Shown one piece after another: positions 52,504-61,361 of a stretch of DNA of 64,000 nt. Location of the stretch: the NCBI GenBank assembly GCA_947454735.1, contig CANGLK010000002.1, positions 20,833-84,832 of the forward strand, given 5' to 3'. The translations under genes and the position numbers were made by a program. The notes beneath the pieces are model-generated. The model saw only the letters and a program-made list of their open reading frames with translations. It was not told the DNA's origin and did not search any database. Source of the stretch: Candidatus Nanopelagicaceae bacterium. GTDB taxonomy: Bacteria; Actinomycetota; Actinomycetes; Nanopelagicales; Nanopelagicaceae. Position 1 is the first letter of the stretch. Every line of letters begins with the position of its first letter.

Positions 52504-53199
52504 ATGAAGAAGCCAGCTATCCCCGCTCGTGAATTTATTGCACCTTCAGATCTCACCTTTGGATTCTCTACTTGCAAGAGGTGTATTTGGATTAAGTACC
52601 AATTCTCCTTCGAGTTGAAGAAAGATTTTCCACTCGTAAAATCTCTCTCAACATTTCAAGAAGAGTATTTCCGTCGCGCACCAATGCCGGCACTTGATCC
52701 TTCACTTCCTGCAGGAACCGTTAAGCAGTGGGGGCAGTGGGTAAAGTCTAAGAACATCGTCATCAATGGCGTCGAAACTCCATGGAAGCTGCGCGGTATC
52801 TACGATCTTCTCGGACATTACGATGATGGCAGCGTTGGAATCGTCGATTGCAAAGTCTCTGATTCTGAGCGGGATAGCGGAGATTTCTATGCGCCACAGC
52901 TGGAAGCGTATGCATACACTCTAGAGAATCCTTTAAGCGGCAAAGCCTTCTCCGTTCAAACAATGGGCCTTCTCATCTGGAAGCTGGCAGGCGTTGCTCA
53001 AACTCGACCTAATGAATTTGTCGCCAACGAGATGGGCTTTGGGGTAAATCAAATCTATGTGCCTGTGAAGAGAGATCCGGAACGCCTTCAAAAATTACTC
53101 GAGGATTTCATTACCGTGATTGATGGAGAGATTCCAGATGCTGGTGCTGACTGTCATGCATGCAATTACCATGCAAGACGTAACGAGCTAGAAGGCTAG
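52504..53199 (+). CDS. PD-(D/E)XK nuclease, Cas4/RecB-like, with four cysteines
   Basis: The 231-residue protein has a RecB-type nuclease core: RGIYDLLGHY (Asp101), GIVDCKVSD (Asp115-x-Lys117) and QLEAYAY (Gln132, Tyr136). CKRC at 24-27 and CHAC at 217-220 flank the core, as in Cas4 and AddB nucleases where N- and C-terminal cysteines hold an iron-sulfur cluster. No cas or recombination gene is near. Probably acts on DNA ends in repair; this is inference. CAGAAT lies six bases before ATG, a weak leaderless -10. Four bases overlap the PlsC gene. Confidence 0.75.
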   Translation: MKKPAIPAREFIAPSDLTFGFSTCKRCIWIKYQFSFELKKDFPLVKSLSTFQEEYFRRAPMPALDPSLPAGTVKQWGQWVKSKNIVINGVETPWKLRGIYDLLGHYDDGSVGIVDCKVSDSERDSGDFYAPQLEAYAYTLENPLSGKAFSVQTMGLLIWKLAGVAQTRPNEFVANEMGFGVNQIYVPVKRDPERLQKLLEDFITVIDGEIPDAGADCHACNYHARRNELEG

Positions 53200-53888
53200 T
53201 TCTCTTCTTCGCTCTGCGTCGCTGGCTTTGCGCCTTTTACCGCGTATGTATCTACATACTCCTGGCCAGACATCTGTTGAATTCGCTTCATGATTGCATC
53301 AGCACATTCGCGCAAGAAGAGCGCATCGCGTGAATCACCTTCGAAATACATCGGTTCACCGAAGGTCATACCCACGCGCTTTACCTTTGGAACGACTGTT
53401 CCTGTTGGCTGAATCTTGTCGGTATTGAACATCGCCACCGGAATAACAGGGGCGCCTGATTCGATAGCAAGGCGTGCAATTCCAGTACGTGCTTTGTAGA
53501 GGCGTCCATCGGGAGAGCGCGTTCCTTCAGGATAGATCCCGAGGCAATTACCATCTGCAAGAACTTGAAGGCCGGTAATAAGCGCCGCCTCGCTTCTGCG
53601 ACCACCTGAGCGATCTACCGGAACCTGACCGAGAGCGATGAAAGTTAACTTCTTCAAGAGCCCCTTGGCTCCAGGGCTCGTGAAGTACTCGCTCTTGGCG
53701 AGAAAGGTCACCTTACGAGGGACAACGAGTGGCATAAAGATTGAATCGCTAAACGATAAATGATTTGAAGCGATGATTACAGGACCTGAGGCGGGAACGT
53801 TTCGAAGACCCTTCACCTTTGGGCGGAAGAGGAGCATCAAGAACGGCGTCAAGAATGCTCGCAAGGTGCCGTAGGGCAGGTTGTTCAT
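53196..53888 (-). CDS. 1-acyl-glycerol-3-phosphate acyltransferase (PlsC family)
   Basis: The 230-residue enzyme has IASNHLSFSDSIFMP (HxxxxD motif), PVDRSGGRRSEAAL, GIYPEGTRSPDGRLYKARTGIARLA and VIPVAMFNTDKIQPTG. It resembles mycobacterial Rv2182c, which lies in the same chromosomal neighbourhood, by memory. It should acylate lysophosphatidate or another lysolipid. ATG 53888 with TAGATT six bases upstream. Confidence 0.92.
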   Translation of the reverse strand: MNNLPYGTLRAFLTPFLMLLFRPKVKGLRNVPASGPVIIASNHLSFSDSIFMPLVVPRKVTFLAKSEYFTSPGAKGLLKKLTFIALGQVPVDRSGGRRSEAALITGLQVLADGNCLGIYPEGTRSPDGRLYKARTGIARLAIESGAPVIPVAMFNTDKIQPTGTVVPKVKRVGMTFGEPMYFEGDSRDALFLRECADAIMKRIQQMSGQEYVDTYAVKGAKPATQSEEEN

Positions 53889-53894
53889 GGCGAT

Positions 53895-53900
53895 AATCTA
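53895..53900 (-). promoter_or_regulatory. Leaderless -10 of PlsC gene
   Basis: TAGATT, six bases before ATG 53888. Confidence 0.6.
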
Positions 53901-53965
53901 TTACAGCAAGCCCCTCCCGCGCGAATATATGCGTAAATGGATAGGGAAAGCGGCGATATCTGTGA

Positions 53966-53971
53966 AAGTAT
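53966..53971 (+). promoter_or_regulatory. Leaderless -10 of 90-residue protein / Gfo operon
   Basis: AAGTAT, six bases before ATG 53978; a weaker match than most. Confidence 0.4.
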
Positions 53972-53977
53972 TCCAAC

Positions 53978-54250
53978 ATGTCCGGTAGAGAAGATGGTCG
54001 CAATGATGATGAGATGGAACTCATCAATGCAGAATTTGAATCGATGGTTGCAGATCTCAACCTCGATCAATCATCTCCACGTACCTACCTTGATGGACTT
54101 GATGAGATAGCAAAAGCAGAGCGCTCGGAAATTTACAATCCGCCAGCAGTCAAACGTGGTCTTCACGGAACAATTCTGCATTTACAAGAGAGCATTAAAC
54201 GTTGGTGGAACAAACCGCCTCGTGATGATTCAGATGGAGCGGTCGTATGA
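53978..54250 (+). CDS. Hypothetical 90-residue acidic protein
   Basis: No family recognised. It is soluble, with an acidic N-terminal half (REDGRNDDEMELINAEFESM) and a basic amphipathic C-terminal part (LHLQESIKRWWNKPPRD). It overlaps the Gfo/Idh gene by four bases, so translation is coupled. Codon use matches neighbours and the frame has its own -10, which supports a real gene. Confidence 0.6.
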   Translation: MSGREDGRNDDEMELINAEFESMVADLNLDQSSPRTYLDGLDEIAKAERSEIYNPPAVKRGLHGTILHLQESIKRWWNKPPRDDSDGAVV

Positions 54251-55224
54251 GTGATTTTCGTTGGGGCATTCTCGGTACAGGTGGAATTGCACAAGCATTC
54301 GCCGCAGATCTAGCACATGCAGCAGGACATGTAGTTGCAGCTGTTGGGTCTCGCACAATTGAAGGCGCTGAAACATTTGCAAAGCTCTACCCATCTGCCA
54401 CCCCTTATGGAAGTTACGAAGAACTCGTCGCATCAGATGTAGATGCAATATATGTATCTACCCCTCATATTTTCCATGCCGAAAATGCTGCGCTCGCTCT
54501 CAACGCCGGCAAGCCAGTCCTCTGTGAAAAAGCATTCACTATTAATGCACAAGAGTCAGCCAAGCTGATTGCAATTGCACAGTCCAAGAAGGTCGCTCTT
54601 ATGGAGGCGATGTGGACTCGATTCCTTCCACACATTCAAGAAATAAAGAAGGTCATTGCTCTTGGTGCACTCGGTGAGATTCATACCGTTATTGCAGATC
54701 ATGGCCAATATATTCCGTATTCACGTGCTCCGCGTTTATGGGAGCCATCTCTTGGTGGCGGTGCGCTCTTAGATCTCGGAATCTACTCAATCACCATCGC
54801 AGATATCGCCCTCGGTTCACCGATCAAAGCTCATGCACACGCAACTCTGACCGACCTTGGTGTAGATCTTCAGACCTCTATGGGCTTTGAGTACTCCAAT
54901 GGCGCTCATGCAATACTCACATGCACCATGGCTGCCCGTACATCTGTAACAGCGATGATTGCAGGAGATAAGGCGCGAATAGAGATAGATGCTCCGTTCT
55001 ACAACCCAACATCATGGCGCCTGATTACACGCGATGGTGAGGCTACCGAGTATCCAAATACCTACAAGGGACATGGGCTACGTGAAGAAGCAATCGAATT
55101 TGCACGTGTTGTTCGAGCTGGCGAGATTGAATCGCCGCTGATGACTCATGCGAAGAGCCAGGAGATCATGGAACTTATGGATGAGATCCGCCGCCAGATT
55201 GGCGTTAGATACCCAACTGAATAA
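54247..55224 (+). CDS. Gfo/Idh/MocA family oxidoreductase
   Basis: The 325-residue protein has the Rossmann motif GILGTGGIAQAFAADL, the loop STPHIFHAENAALALNAGKPVLCEKAFT (EKA in place of the usual EKP) and GGGALLDLGIYSI. This is the dihydrodiol dehydrogenase-like branch, which oxidises sugars or cyclic alcohols with NAD(P). Substrate unknown. It ends one base before the convergent ROK kinase gene. Confidence 0.9.
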   Translation: MSDFRWGILGTGGIAQAFAADLAHAAGHVVAAVGSRTIEGAETFAKLYPSATPYGSYEELVASDVDAIYVSTPHIFHAENAALALNAGKPVLCEKAFTINAQESAKLIAIAQSKKVALMEAMWTRFLPHIQEIKKVIALGALGEIHTVIADHGQYIPYSRAPRLWEPSLGGGALLDLGIYSITIADIALGSPIKAHAHATLTDLGVDLQTSMGFEYSNGAHAILTCTMAARTSVTAMIAGDKARIEIDAPFYNPTSWRLITRDGEATEYPNTYKGHGLREEAIEFARVVRAGEIESPLMTHAKSQEIMELMDEIRRQIGVRYPTE

Positions 55225-55225
55225 G

Positions 55226-56170
55226 TTAGTTGCGAGCTAGATCTGCAGCACCTACGAGCCCGGCTTCATTTCCAAGAGTCGCAGGGATAATCTCTGGATA
55301 TGGGTGCTTACCCGCAAATGGCATGTAGCGCTCCATGGCGAGACGAGTTGGCGCAAGGAGGATTTCTCCTGCATCGATTACTCCCCCGCCAATGACTACG
55401 CACTCAGGATCAAGAAGAACTGAGAGTGACGCAATACCAGCACCTAACCACTGTGCCGTTGTATTGAATGCTGCAAGGGCGACTTGATCTCCTTCGCGAG
55501 CAGCTTCAGTTATCGCGCGCCCTGTGAGACCTTCAATAGTTCCATCGCCTCGCGAAAGAAGTCCTCGAGCTAAATCTGGGCTAGCAGCAATTGCTTCGCG
55601 TGCATGGCGCAAGAGCGCATTACCTGATGCATATTGCTCAAAACATCCGCGTGCACCACAACCACAGAGGTGACCTTCCGGGAGAACGCGAAGATGTCCA
55701 ACCTCTGCTGCGATTCCAAATGCACCACGTAAGAGTTGATCGTTAACGATAATTCCGCCGCCGATGCCAGTACCAATTGTCAGGAGCAACATATTTGCTT
55801 TGCCGCGCCCTGCACCAAAACGCTTCTCTCCCCATGCAGCTGCATTGCCATCGTTCTCTAAGACAACTGGAAGGCCAATCTGCGATGCAAGCTGCTCTTC
55901 TAGCTGAACGCCATTCCATCCAGCGATATTGGGCGTTGCAAGCATTGTCTTGCGGTCAGATGAGACAAAACCTGCCGCGGATACACCAACGCGTGCAACT
56001 GGATATTCCGCTGCAAGTTCGCGTGCAACATCAGCAATTGTTGAGGTAAGGGCTGCGCCACCTTCATGCGGTGTATCCCGGCGAGATGTCTTAACAACAT
56101 TTCCTAGGTCGTCAACAACTCCACCAAGAACCTTGGTGCCACCAACATCTACTCCGACTGTGTACGACAT
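55226..56170 (-). CDS. ROK family glucokinase
   Basis: The 314-residue kinase has the phosphate motif VGVDVGGTKVLGGVVD, ENDGNAAAWGE with the catalytic Asp, GTGIGGGII and the zinc-binding ROK motif HLCGCGARGCFEQYASG. It probably phosphorylates glucose, giving glucose-6-phosphate, the substrate of Ino1. ROK members can also act on other hexoses. It shares TAATG with the SRPBCC gene and is cotranscribed with it. Confidence 0.9.
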   Translation of the reverse strand: MSYTVGVDVGGTKVLGGVVDDLGNVVKTSRRDTPHEGGAALTSTIADVARELAAEYPVARVGVSAAGFVSSDRKTMLATPNIAGWNGVQLEEQLASQIGLPVVLENDGNAAAWGEKRFGAGRGKANMLLLTIGTGIGGGIIVNDQLLRGAFGIAAEVGHLRVLPEGHLCGCGARGCFEQYASGNALLRHAREAIAASPDLARGLLSRGDGTIEGLTGRAITEAAREGDQVALAAFNTTAQWLGAGIASLSVLLDPECVVIGGGVIDAGEILLAPTRLAMERYMPFAGKHPYPEIIPATLGNEAGLVGAADLARN

Positions 56171-56604
56171 TATTCGAACTGCGCCTGCAACTCTTTGAGA
56201 GCTGCATCAATTGTCTGCTTCTCTGTCTTTGAGATCATCATGCGAGGAACAGGGAGTGAGAGTTCGACTCCGAGCTCATAAGTTACCTGCGTTGTCTCTG
56301 CATCGATTGATTTAAGAATGTACCTGCCATCCATAGTTGTCATGAGATCTGCCTCATCGAGTGAGAATGTAATCTCGCCAGGCGCTGCGCTCCAGTCGTA
56401 TACGAGGGTTGCGCGATCCTTCATAACACCTGCATCGATAGAGACATTCGCCTTTATGACACGGCCTTCACTATCGCTCTCAACGACCTCTACCTTCTTG
56501 ATTGAGGTAAGCCACTGCGGATACTCACCGATAGTGGAGAGCTTGGCTGCGACCTCGGCTAGAGGGGCTTCAACGAGGACGGTTGATGTGCTGAATTCTG
56601 ACAT
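56170..56604 (-). CDS. SRPBCC family protein (polyketide cyclase/START-like)
   Basis: The 144-residue protein starts MSEFSTSTVLVEAPLAEVAAKL and has YPQWLTSIKKVEVVE and LPVPRMMISKTEKQTIDAAL, the SRPBCC helix-grip fold that holds hydrophobic ligands. Mycobacterial Rv2185c, next to fadD15, is the homologue I recall. Ligand unknown; a lipid is likely from the neighbouring FadD. TAGCCT stands seven bases before ATG 56604. Confidence 0.87.
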   Translation of the reverse strand: MSEFSTSTVLVEAPLAEVAAKLSTIGEYPQWLTSIKKVEVVESDSEGRVIKANVSIDAGVMKDRATLVYDWSAAPGEITFSLDEADLMTTMDGRYILKSIDAETTQVTYELGVELSLPVPRMMISKTEKQTIDAALKELQAQFE

Positions 56605-56611
56605 GACACGA

Positions 56612-56617
56612 AGGCTA
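56612..56617 (-). promoter_or_regulatory. Leaderless -10 of SRPBCC-ROK unit
   Basis: TAGCCT, seven bases before ATG 56604. Confidence 0.65.
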
Positions 56618-56648
56618 CCAACCCTTCCCTTTTTATACCTCTCACCGA

Positions 56649-56654
56649 TAGCGT
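56649..56654 (+). promoter_or_regulatory. Leaderless -10 of fadD
   Basis: TAGCGT, seven bases before ATG 56662. Confidence 0.6.
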
Positions 56655-56661
56655 TGGCGCC

Positions 56662-58452
56662 ATGAATGAAGTCACTATTCCGGCACTCGTCCCTGCGGCA
56701 ACAGAGGGCAACCTCACCAACCTCATCGCTGAGCGCGCCTGGTTTGAGCCAGAGCGCATCACGATGTCACGCCCTTTGGGAGATGGTTGGCAGCAGCTCA
56801 CCGCCCGTGAGGTTGAGAACGATGTACGCGCTGCGGCAAAGGGGCTCATCGCCGCCGGTGTTCATGCGGGCGATCGCGTGGCGATTATGGCGCGCACTCG
56901 CTACGAGTGGACCATCCTCGACTTCGCTTCTTGGTTTGCCGGAGCAATCGTTGTTCCAATTTACGAGACTTCCTCTCCCGAGCAAGTTGATTGGATTCTG
57001 AACGACTCAGGTGCTGTCGCGCTCTTTGTTGAAACTCCAATTCTTCGGGAACTCGTAGCACCCGTTCTGCCACCTCACACTCGCCATATCTGGACGATGA
57101 CTGAAGATGTTCTCCAAGTACTGCGCACTGCAGGTGCGCATATTTCTGATGCAGAGATTGATAACCGCCGTAAAACTCTCTCACCAGATTCTCTCGCTAC
57201 TCTCATTTACACATCTGGAACAACTGGAAAACCAAAGGGCGTTCAGCTCACACATGGCAACTTCCTCGCAGAGTGTGGAAACGTTGTACAAGGCGCAGCA
57301 GATCTCTTCCTCAAGCCAGGTGGGTCGACTCTCCTCTTCCTTCCAGTTGCACACGTCTTCGGTCGCATGGTGCAGATAGGTGCAATCACTGCAGGCCTAC
57401 ATCTCGCACACTGTGCAGATGTTCAAGGACGTCTACTTCCCGATCTCGCATCCTTTAAGCCAACATTCGTTCTCGCTGTTCCTCGTATCTTTGAGAAGGT
57501 CTATAACGGCGCAGAAGCTAAAGCAGAGGCTGCAGGTAAGGGAAAGATTTTCCGTAAGGGCGCTGAAGTTGCTATTGCATATTCAGAGAATATTGATGCG
57601 AAGAAAATCAAGCCGCTTCTCTCAATCAAACATAAGCTTTTCGACATTCTCCTCTATTCAAAGATCCGCAATACTCTTGGTGGTCGCGTAGAGGCAGCAA
57701 TCTCAGGCGGTGCTCCACTTGGTGCTCGCCTCGGCCACTTCTATCGCGGTGCTGGTGTCACCATTCTCGAAGGTTATGGATTAACTGAAACAACTGCCGG
57801 TGCGACTCTCAATTTGAGTACTGCTCTCTCCATTGGTTCAGTTGGTAAGCCAATTCCTGGAACATCGGTAAAGATTGCAGATGATGGCGAGGTACTTATC
57901 GGCGGTCCAATCGTGATGCGTGGATATTGGCAGAACGATGCGGCAAATCAAGAGGCGCTCGATGGGCACTGGTTTAAGTCAGGAGATTTAGGCAAGCTCG
58001 ATGATCAAGGCTTCCTTTACATTACAGGTCGCAAGAAAGAGCTCATCGTCACCGCTGGTGGAAAGAATGTTGCTCCTGCAGTTCTCGAGGATCGACTCCG
58101 CGCACATCCACTTGTGAGCCAGTGCATGGTCGTTGGAGATAACCAACCATTTATCGCAGCTCTGATCACGATAGATCCAGATATGGCGAAGGGTTGGATT
58201 GCGGCAAACCATAAGACTGGCGCAACAATCGCAACTCTGGTCAATGATCCAGATCTCATCGCAGTGATCCAAACTGCAGTCGATGAAGCCAATAAGGCGG
58301 TCTCGAAGGCAGAGTCGATTCGAAAGTTTGCAATCCTTGCAGATGACTTCAGCATCGCGGGTGGTCAGCTCACTGCAAAGCTTTCAGTCAAACGCCACGT
58401 TGTCGCAGAGCAATATGCAGCGACTATCGAGGCGCTCTACACAAAGAGTTAA
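56662..58452 (+). CDS. fadD: Long-chain acyl-CoA synthetase (FadD15-like)
   Basis: The 596-residue adenylate-forming enzyme has the AMP loop TLIYTSGTTGKPKGVQLTH, ILEGYGLTETTAG and the hinge WFKSGDLGKLDDQGFLYITGRKKELIVTAGGKNVAP with the late catalytic Lys region. Length and motifs fit bacterial long-chain fatty acyl-CoA ligases; mycobacterial fadD15 (Rv2187) holds the same place between the SRPBCC gene and pimB. It activates fatty acids for lipid synthesis or oxidation. Confidence 0.94.
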   Translation: MNEVTIPALVPAATEGNLTNLIAERAWFEPERITMSRPLGDGWQQLTAREVENDVRAAAKGLIAAGVHAGDRVAIMARTRYEWTILDFASWFAGAIVVPIYETSSPEQVDWILNDSGAVALFVETPILRELVAPVLPPHTRHIWTMTEDVLQVLRTAGAHISDAEIDNRRKTLSPDSLATLIYTSGTTGKPKGVQLTHGNFLAECGNVVQGAADLFLKPGGSTLLFLPVAHVFGRMVQIGAITAGLHLAHCADVQGRLLPDLASFKPTFVLAVPRIFEKVYNGAEAKAEAAGKGKIFRKGAEVAIAYSENIDAKKIKPLLSIKHKLFDILLYSKIRNTLGGRVEAAISGGAPLGARLGHFYRGAGVTILEGYGLTETTAGATLNLSTALSIGSVGKPIPGTSVKIADDGEVLIGGPIVMRGYWQNDAANQEALDGHWFKSGDLGKLDDQGFLYITGRKKELIVTAGGKNVAPAVLEDRLRAHPLVSQCMVVGDNQPFIAALITIDPDMAKGWIAANHKTGATIATLVNDPDLIAVIQTAVDEANKAVSKAESIRKFAILADDFSIAGGQLTAKLSVKRHVVAEQYAATIEALYTKS

Positions 58453-58479
58453 ATACTCCTCCTCTCCTCACCTAGGGGA

Positions 58480-58506
58480 AGCGGAATTGAGCGAAGTCCG
58501 CTCTTT
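58480..58506 (+). terminator. Possible terminator after fadD
   Basis: AGCGGA-attgagcgaag-TCCGCT followed by CTTTAA. Six-base stem with a short T-run, so weak. Confidence 0.4.
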
Positions 58507-58521
58507 AAGGATTATTCATAT

Positions 58522-59106
58522 GTGTCCCCTCACCCGCTTAGCAGCCTACGCCTTCTCATTGTGGGTGCGGGGGTACGCCATCTTCACGCTCTCAGTAGGC
58601 AACTCACCGTCGCTCCTGATGTAAGAAGTGCAATTGCAATAATTCGAACTCAACCATTTGATTGCATTGTTATTGATCGAGAACTCGACGATGGCGACGG
58701 CCTCGTATTGGCTCCGACGATTAAAAGGATCCAGCCTGATGCGATATCTATTCTGCTGACATCACATACCCGCTGGGCGACGCGAGAGGCGGCGAGGCAG
58801 CTGGGATTTGATCAGGTCGTCGATAAGAAGAGCTCTATCGATGAGATTGTTTCAGCGATACGAATCCTCGCTACACCTGGAAATACTTCAGTAAATAGAA
58901 GCTCGAAAGATATTTCAAAAATTCACTTACTTTCACTGACTGAGCGAGAGATTCTTCTCAACGTTGCAACAGGAGCAACGACTGAAGAGATTGCCTTTAT
59001 GAGGCATAACTCTGTAGCAACTATTAAGAGCCATCTCAGCTCTATCTATCGCAAGTTAGAGGTGCGCAATCGGGTTGAGGCGGTCGCTGAATTACGAAGA
59101 AATTAG
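58522..59106 (+). CDS. NarL/LuxR-type response regulator, atypical receiver
   Basis: The 194-residue protein has a receiver domain (about 8-118) with phospho-acceptor CIVIDRELDDGDG and the lysine region VVDKKSSIDEIV, then a LuxR HTH (LLSLTEREILLNVATGATTEEIA to TIKSHLSSIYRKLEVRNRVEAV). The usual acidic pair at the start of the receiver is missing (LIVGAGVRHL), so metal-dependent phosphorylation may be lost. No kinase is adjacent. GTG 58522; GATTAT six bases upstream is a possible leaderless -10. Four bases overlap the pimB-like gene. Confidence 0.78.
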   Translation: MSPHPLSSLRLLIVGAGVRHLHALSRQLTVAPDVRSAIAIIRTQPFDCIVIDRELDDGDGLVLAPTIKRIQPDAISILLTSHTRWATREAARQLGFDQVVDKKSSIDEIVSAIRILATPGNTSVNRSSKDISKIHLLSLTEREILLNVATGATTEEIAFMRHNSVATIKSHLSSIYRKLEVRNRVEAVAELRRN

Positions 59107-60245
59107 AAGAGCTCGTTAAAACGCTGTGACCAGTGGCGCCACTCCCACTCATCGATAATCCACTGACGACCGCGCTTACCCATTTCTTTGGCACGAACCG
59201 GATCATCAAGTAGTGAAATGACGGCATGTGCAACCGATACAGGATCTAAACCATCAGCTGCAAAACCTGTCTCGCCCTCAAGCAGCGCATCTGGCGCTCC
59301 CCCAGATAATCCGCCTACAACAGGGAGCTCGCATGCACTCGCTTCGAGATAGACGATTCCCAGCCCTTCAACTTCAAGACCGGCAAGACGTGAACGACTT
59401 GGCATCGCAAAGATTTCACCGGCAGAGATAAATCGTGGAAGTTCTGAATATTGCACGCGCCCGACAAATGAGACATGGTCGAGGACGCCCAATTGAATTG
59501 CACGTTTATGAATGTATTCAAGATGGGGACCGACGCCGACAAAGAGGATGTGAGCATCGGGATGGCTCTTAAGGATTTGAGGGAGAGCTTCGACAAGTGT
59601 GTCCTGACCTTTGCGATGGACGAGACGTCCGACGCTGACAATAAGCCGCTTTCCTTCGAGATCCAACTCTCGCTTCAGCTCCACCGCTGATGCAACTGGT
59701 GCAAAGTGTCTTGTGTCGATACCAGGTGCGATACGCACCATCGAGCTTTGCGCCTTGGTCGAGAGTGATCTCGAAATCGCCCTACGAGTGAATTCACCAA
59801 GATATGTCAGTACATCAACCCCTCTGCCGATGCGGCGAATAGCCAGAGAAAACGGCCACACCTTCGCCCACCAGACCTCATGGCCATGGGTCAGCGCAAC
59901 GATTCGAGTGACACCGGCGCGACGCAAACCTTGAGAGAGAAGTGCAAGTGGTGCTGCTGCACCGAAAAAGGCCTTGGTGGTCCCTCGTTGGCGAACAAGT
60001 TTCCTGACTGCTCGTCCGACACGGGGAGATGGAAGCAAGACCTTTGATTTATCTCGGATCACTTCTACACCGTAATTTTCGAGCCATTTCTGATCATATT
60101 CAGTTGTGTTGCCTTGTTGGGATGTATAGACCATCACTGAACCAAATGGCATACGCTCAATCAAACCAATGACGAAAGTTTCAATTCCTCCAGCGCGAGG
60201 GCCGAAGTCATTTGTAATGCAGAGTATCGGTGGAGTTTCGTTCAT
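59103..60245 (-). CDS. GT4 glycosyltransferase, PimB'-like mannosyltransferase
   Basis: The 380-residue GT-B enzyme has ITNDFGPRAGGIETFV (the donor-side N-terminal loop), KAFFGAAAPLALLSQGLRRAG, THGHEVWWAKV, GRLVHRKGQDTLVEALP and the EX7E-type segment VEGLGIVYLEASACELPVVG. These match mycobacterial PimB' (Rv2188c), which adds the second mannose to phosphatidylinositol mannoside. Position after fadD and next to an NlpC/P60 gene (Rv2190c) also agrees. Other mannosyl acceptors are possible. It shares TAATG with the NlpC gene. Confidence 0.82.
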   Translation of the reverse strand: MNETPPILCITNDFGPRAGGIETFVIGLIERMPFGSVMVYTSQQGNTTEYDQKWLENYGVEVIRDKSKVLLPSPRVGRAVRKLVRQRGTTKAFFGAAAPLALLSQGLRRAGVTRIVALTHGHEVWWAKVWPFSLAIRRIGRGVDVLTYLGEFTRRAISRSLSTKAQSSMVRIAPGIDTRHFAPVASAVELKRELDLEGKRLIVSVGRLVHRKGQDTLVEALPQILKSHPDAHILFVGVGPHLEYIHKRAIQLGVLDHVSFVGRVQYSELPRFISAGEIFAMPSRSRLAGLEVEGLGIVYLEASACELPVVGGLSGGAPDALLEGETGFAADGLDPVSVAHAVISLLDDPVRAKEMGKRGRQWIIDEWEWRHWSQRFNELF

Positions 60246-61258
60246 TAGAAACGACGTACCGCAACTAATCTCTTTGAACCAAGGGATGTTGCATCAGCAA
60301 TCTTCACACGCGATCCAGAACGTGGTGCGTGAACCATCTTTCCGCCGCCGATATAGATACCAACGTGAGATACAGGTCGACCGAAGAAGAGGAGATCGCC
60401 TGGCTTCTTCTGGTTGAAAGGAATCGACTTACCCATTCGAGATTGAGCCGCTGATGAGTGTGGAAGATTTACTCCAGCAGATTGATAGGCGCGCATTGTG
60501 AGCCCTGAGCAATCCCAGTAGACCATTCCATCGGCGCCAAAGACATAGCGGTCACCGATTTGTTTAAATGCAAATTTGATTGCAAGTCCCGCACGGCCAG
60601 AGATGCCACCGAGAGATTTTGCCTGTGCCAATGAACTCGCCTGGTCTGCATCCTCTTGCTGCTGTGCAAGTTTGGCGAGACGATCGCGATCTTCCTTCTT
60701 TAATTTGGCGAGAATAGCCTCAGCCTTCTTAAGCTTCTCCTGAGCAACTGCACTCTGTTGCGCTAACTTGGTTTGCAAAATCTTTACCTGTGCCAGGCGA
60801 TCAGAGACCGTCAATGATGTTGCATTGAGCTTTTGAGTCGCAGATTGATATTTCTTTAATTGAATTGATTTCTGGCGTGTGATCGATTCAAGTGATCCCG
60901 CCGAACTTAAGTAGAGTGTCGGATCACTTGAGAAGAGGAGCTCGAGGCTCTGACTGAGCGATCCTGACTTGTATTGGTTGACTGCAATGATCCCAAGATT
61001 GTGGGAAATCGAATCAACGTTCTTACCCTGAATTGCTGCCTGAGCCTGGATGCCATTGAGGCTGCGCTGAAGTGCGGCAAGTTTCACCTTCGCCTCTTGT
61101 GCGCCCTCTGCTGCAGCTGTCGCCTGATCCTGGAGATCATTTACCTGAGCCTGAATCTGAGCGAGGGTCGGTGCAGCCTGAGCTACTTGTGGCGTTACAA
61201 CGAGCGATGCCGTTGCTGCCACGAGCGCTACCAGCGGTGCTGCTACGCGAATTCTCAT
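60245..61258 (-). CDS. NlpC/P60 peptidoglycan endopeptidase with coiled coil
   Basis: The 337-residue protein has a signal peptide (cleavage near QAAP, residue 28), a long Gln/Ala/Lys-rich coiled coil (about 30-215) and a C-terminal NlpC/P60 domain with catalytic Cys in WDCSGLTMRAY, His in VSHVGIYIGGGKMVH. It cleaves the D-glutamyl-diaminopimelate bond of wall peptides; the coiled coil resembles RipA-type regulation. It leads the unit with the PimB-like gene. TAGCCT six bases before ATG 61258; no ydaO-type leader is present. Confidence 0.92.
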   Translation of the reverse strand: MRIRVAAPLVALVAATASLVVTPQVAQAAPTLAQIQAQVNDLQDQATAAAEGAQEAKVKLAALQRSLNGIQAQAAIQGKNVDSISHNLGIIAVNQYKSGSLSQSLELLFSSDPTLYLSSAGSLESITRQKSIQLKKYQSATQKLNATSLTVSDRLAQVKILQTKLAQQSAVAQEKLKKAEAILAKLKKEDRDRLAKLAQQQEDADQASSLAQAKSLGGISGRAGLAIKFAFKQIGDRYVFGADGMVYWDCSGLTMRAYQSAGVNLPHSSAAQSRMGKSIPFNQKKPGDLLFFGRPVSHVGIYIGGGKMVHAPRSGSRVKIADATSLGSKRLVAVRRF

Positions 61259-61264
61259 TAGGGA

Positions 61265-61270
61265 AGGCTA
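61265..61270 (-). promoter_or_regulatory. Leaderless -10 of NlpC/P60 - pimB-like unit
   Basis: TAGCCT, six bases before ATG 61258. Confidence 0.65.
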
Positions 61271-61333
61271 ACCAAGTAAAAGCGCCAATCTCAACTTTAC
61301 CGACGCCTGCACGCTGAAAATATGGTGTGAATC

Positions 61334-61348
61334 TCGCTCTAAGCGAGG
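61334..61348. promoter_or_regulatory. Palindrome before RibD-like gene
   Basis: CTCGCT-cta-AGCGAG, one base upstream of the -10 at 61350. Position fits an operator in the spacer or -35 region. Confidence 0.35.
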
Positions 61349-61349
61349 A

Positions 61350-61355
61350 TATTCT
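61350..61355 (+). promoter_or_regulatory. Leaderless -10 of RibD-like gene
   Basis: TATTCT, six bases before ATG 61362. Confidence 0.65.
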
Positions 61356-61361
61356 TCCCAA

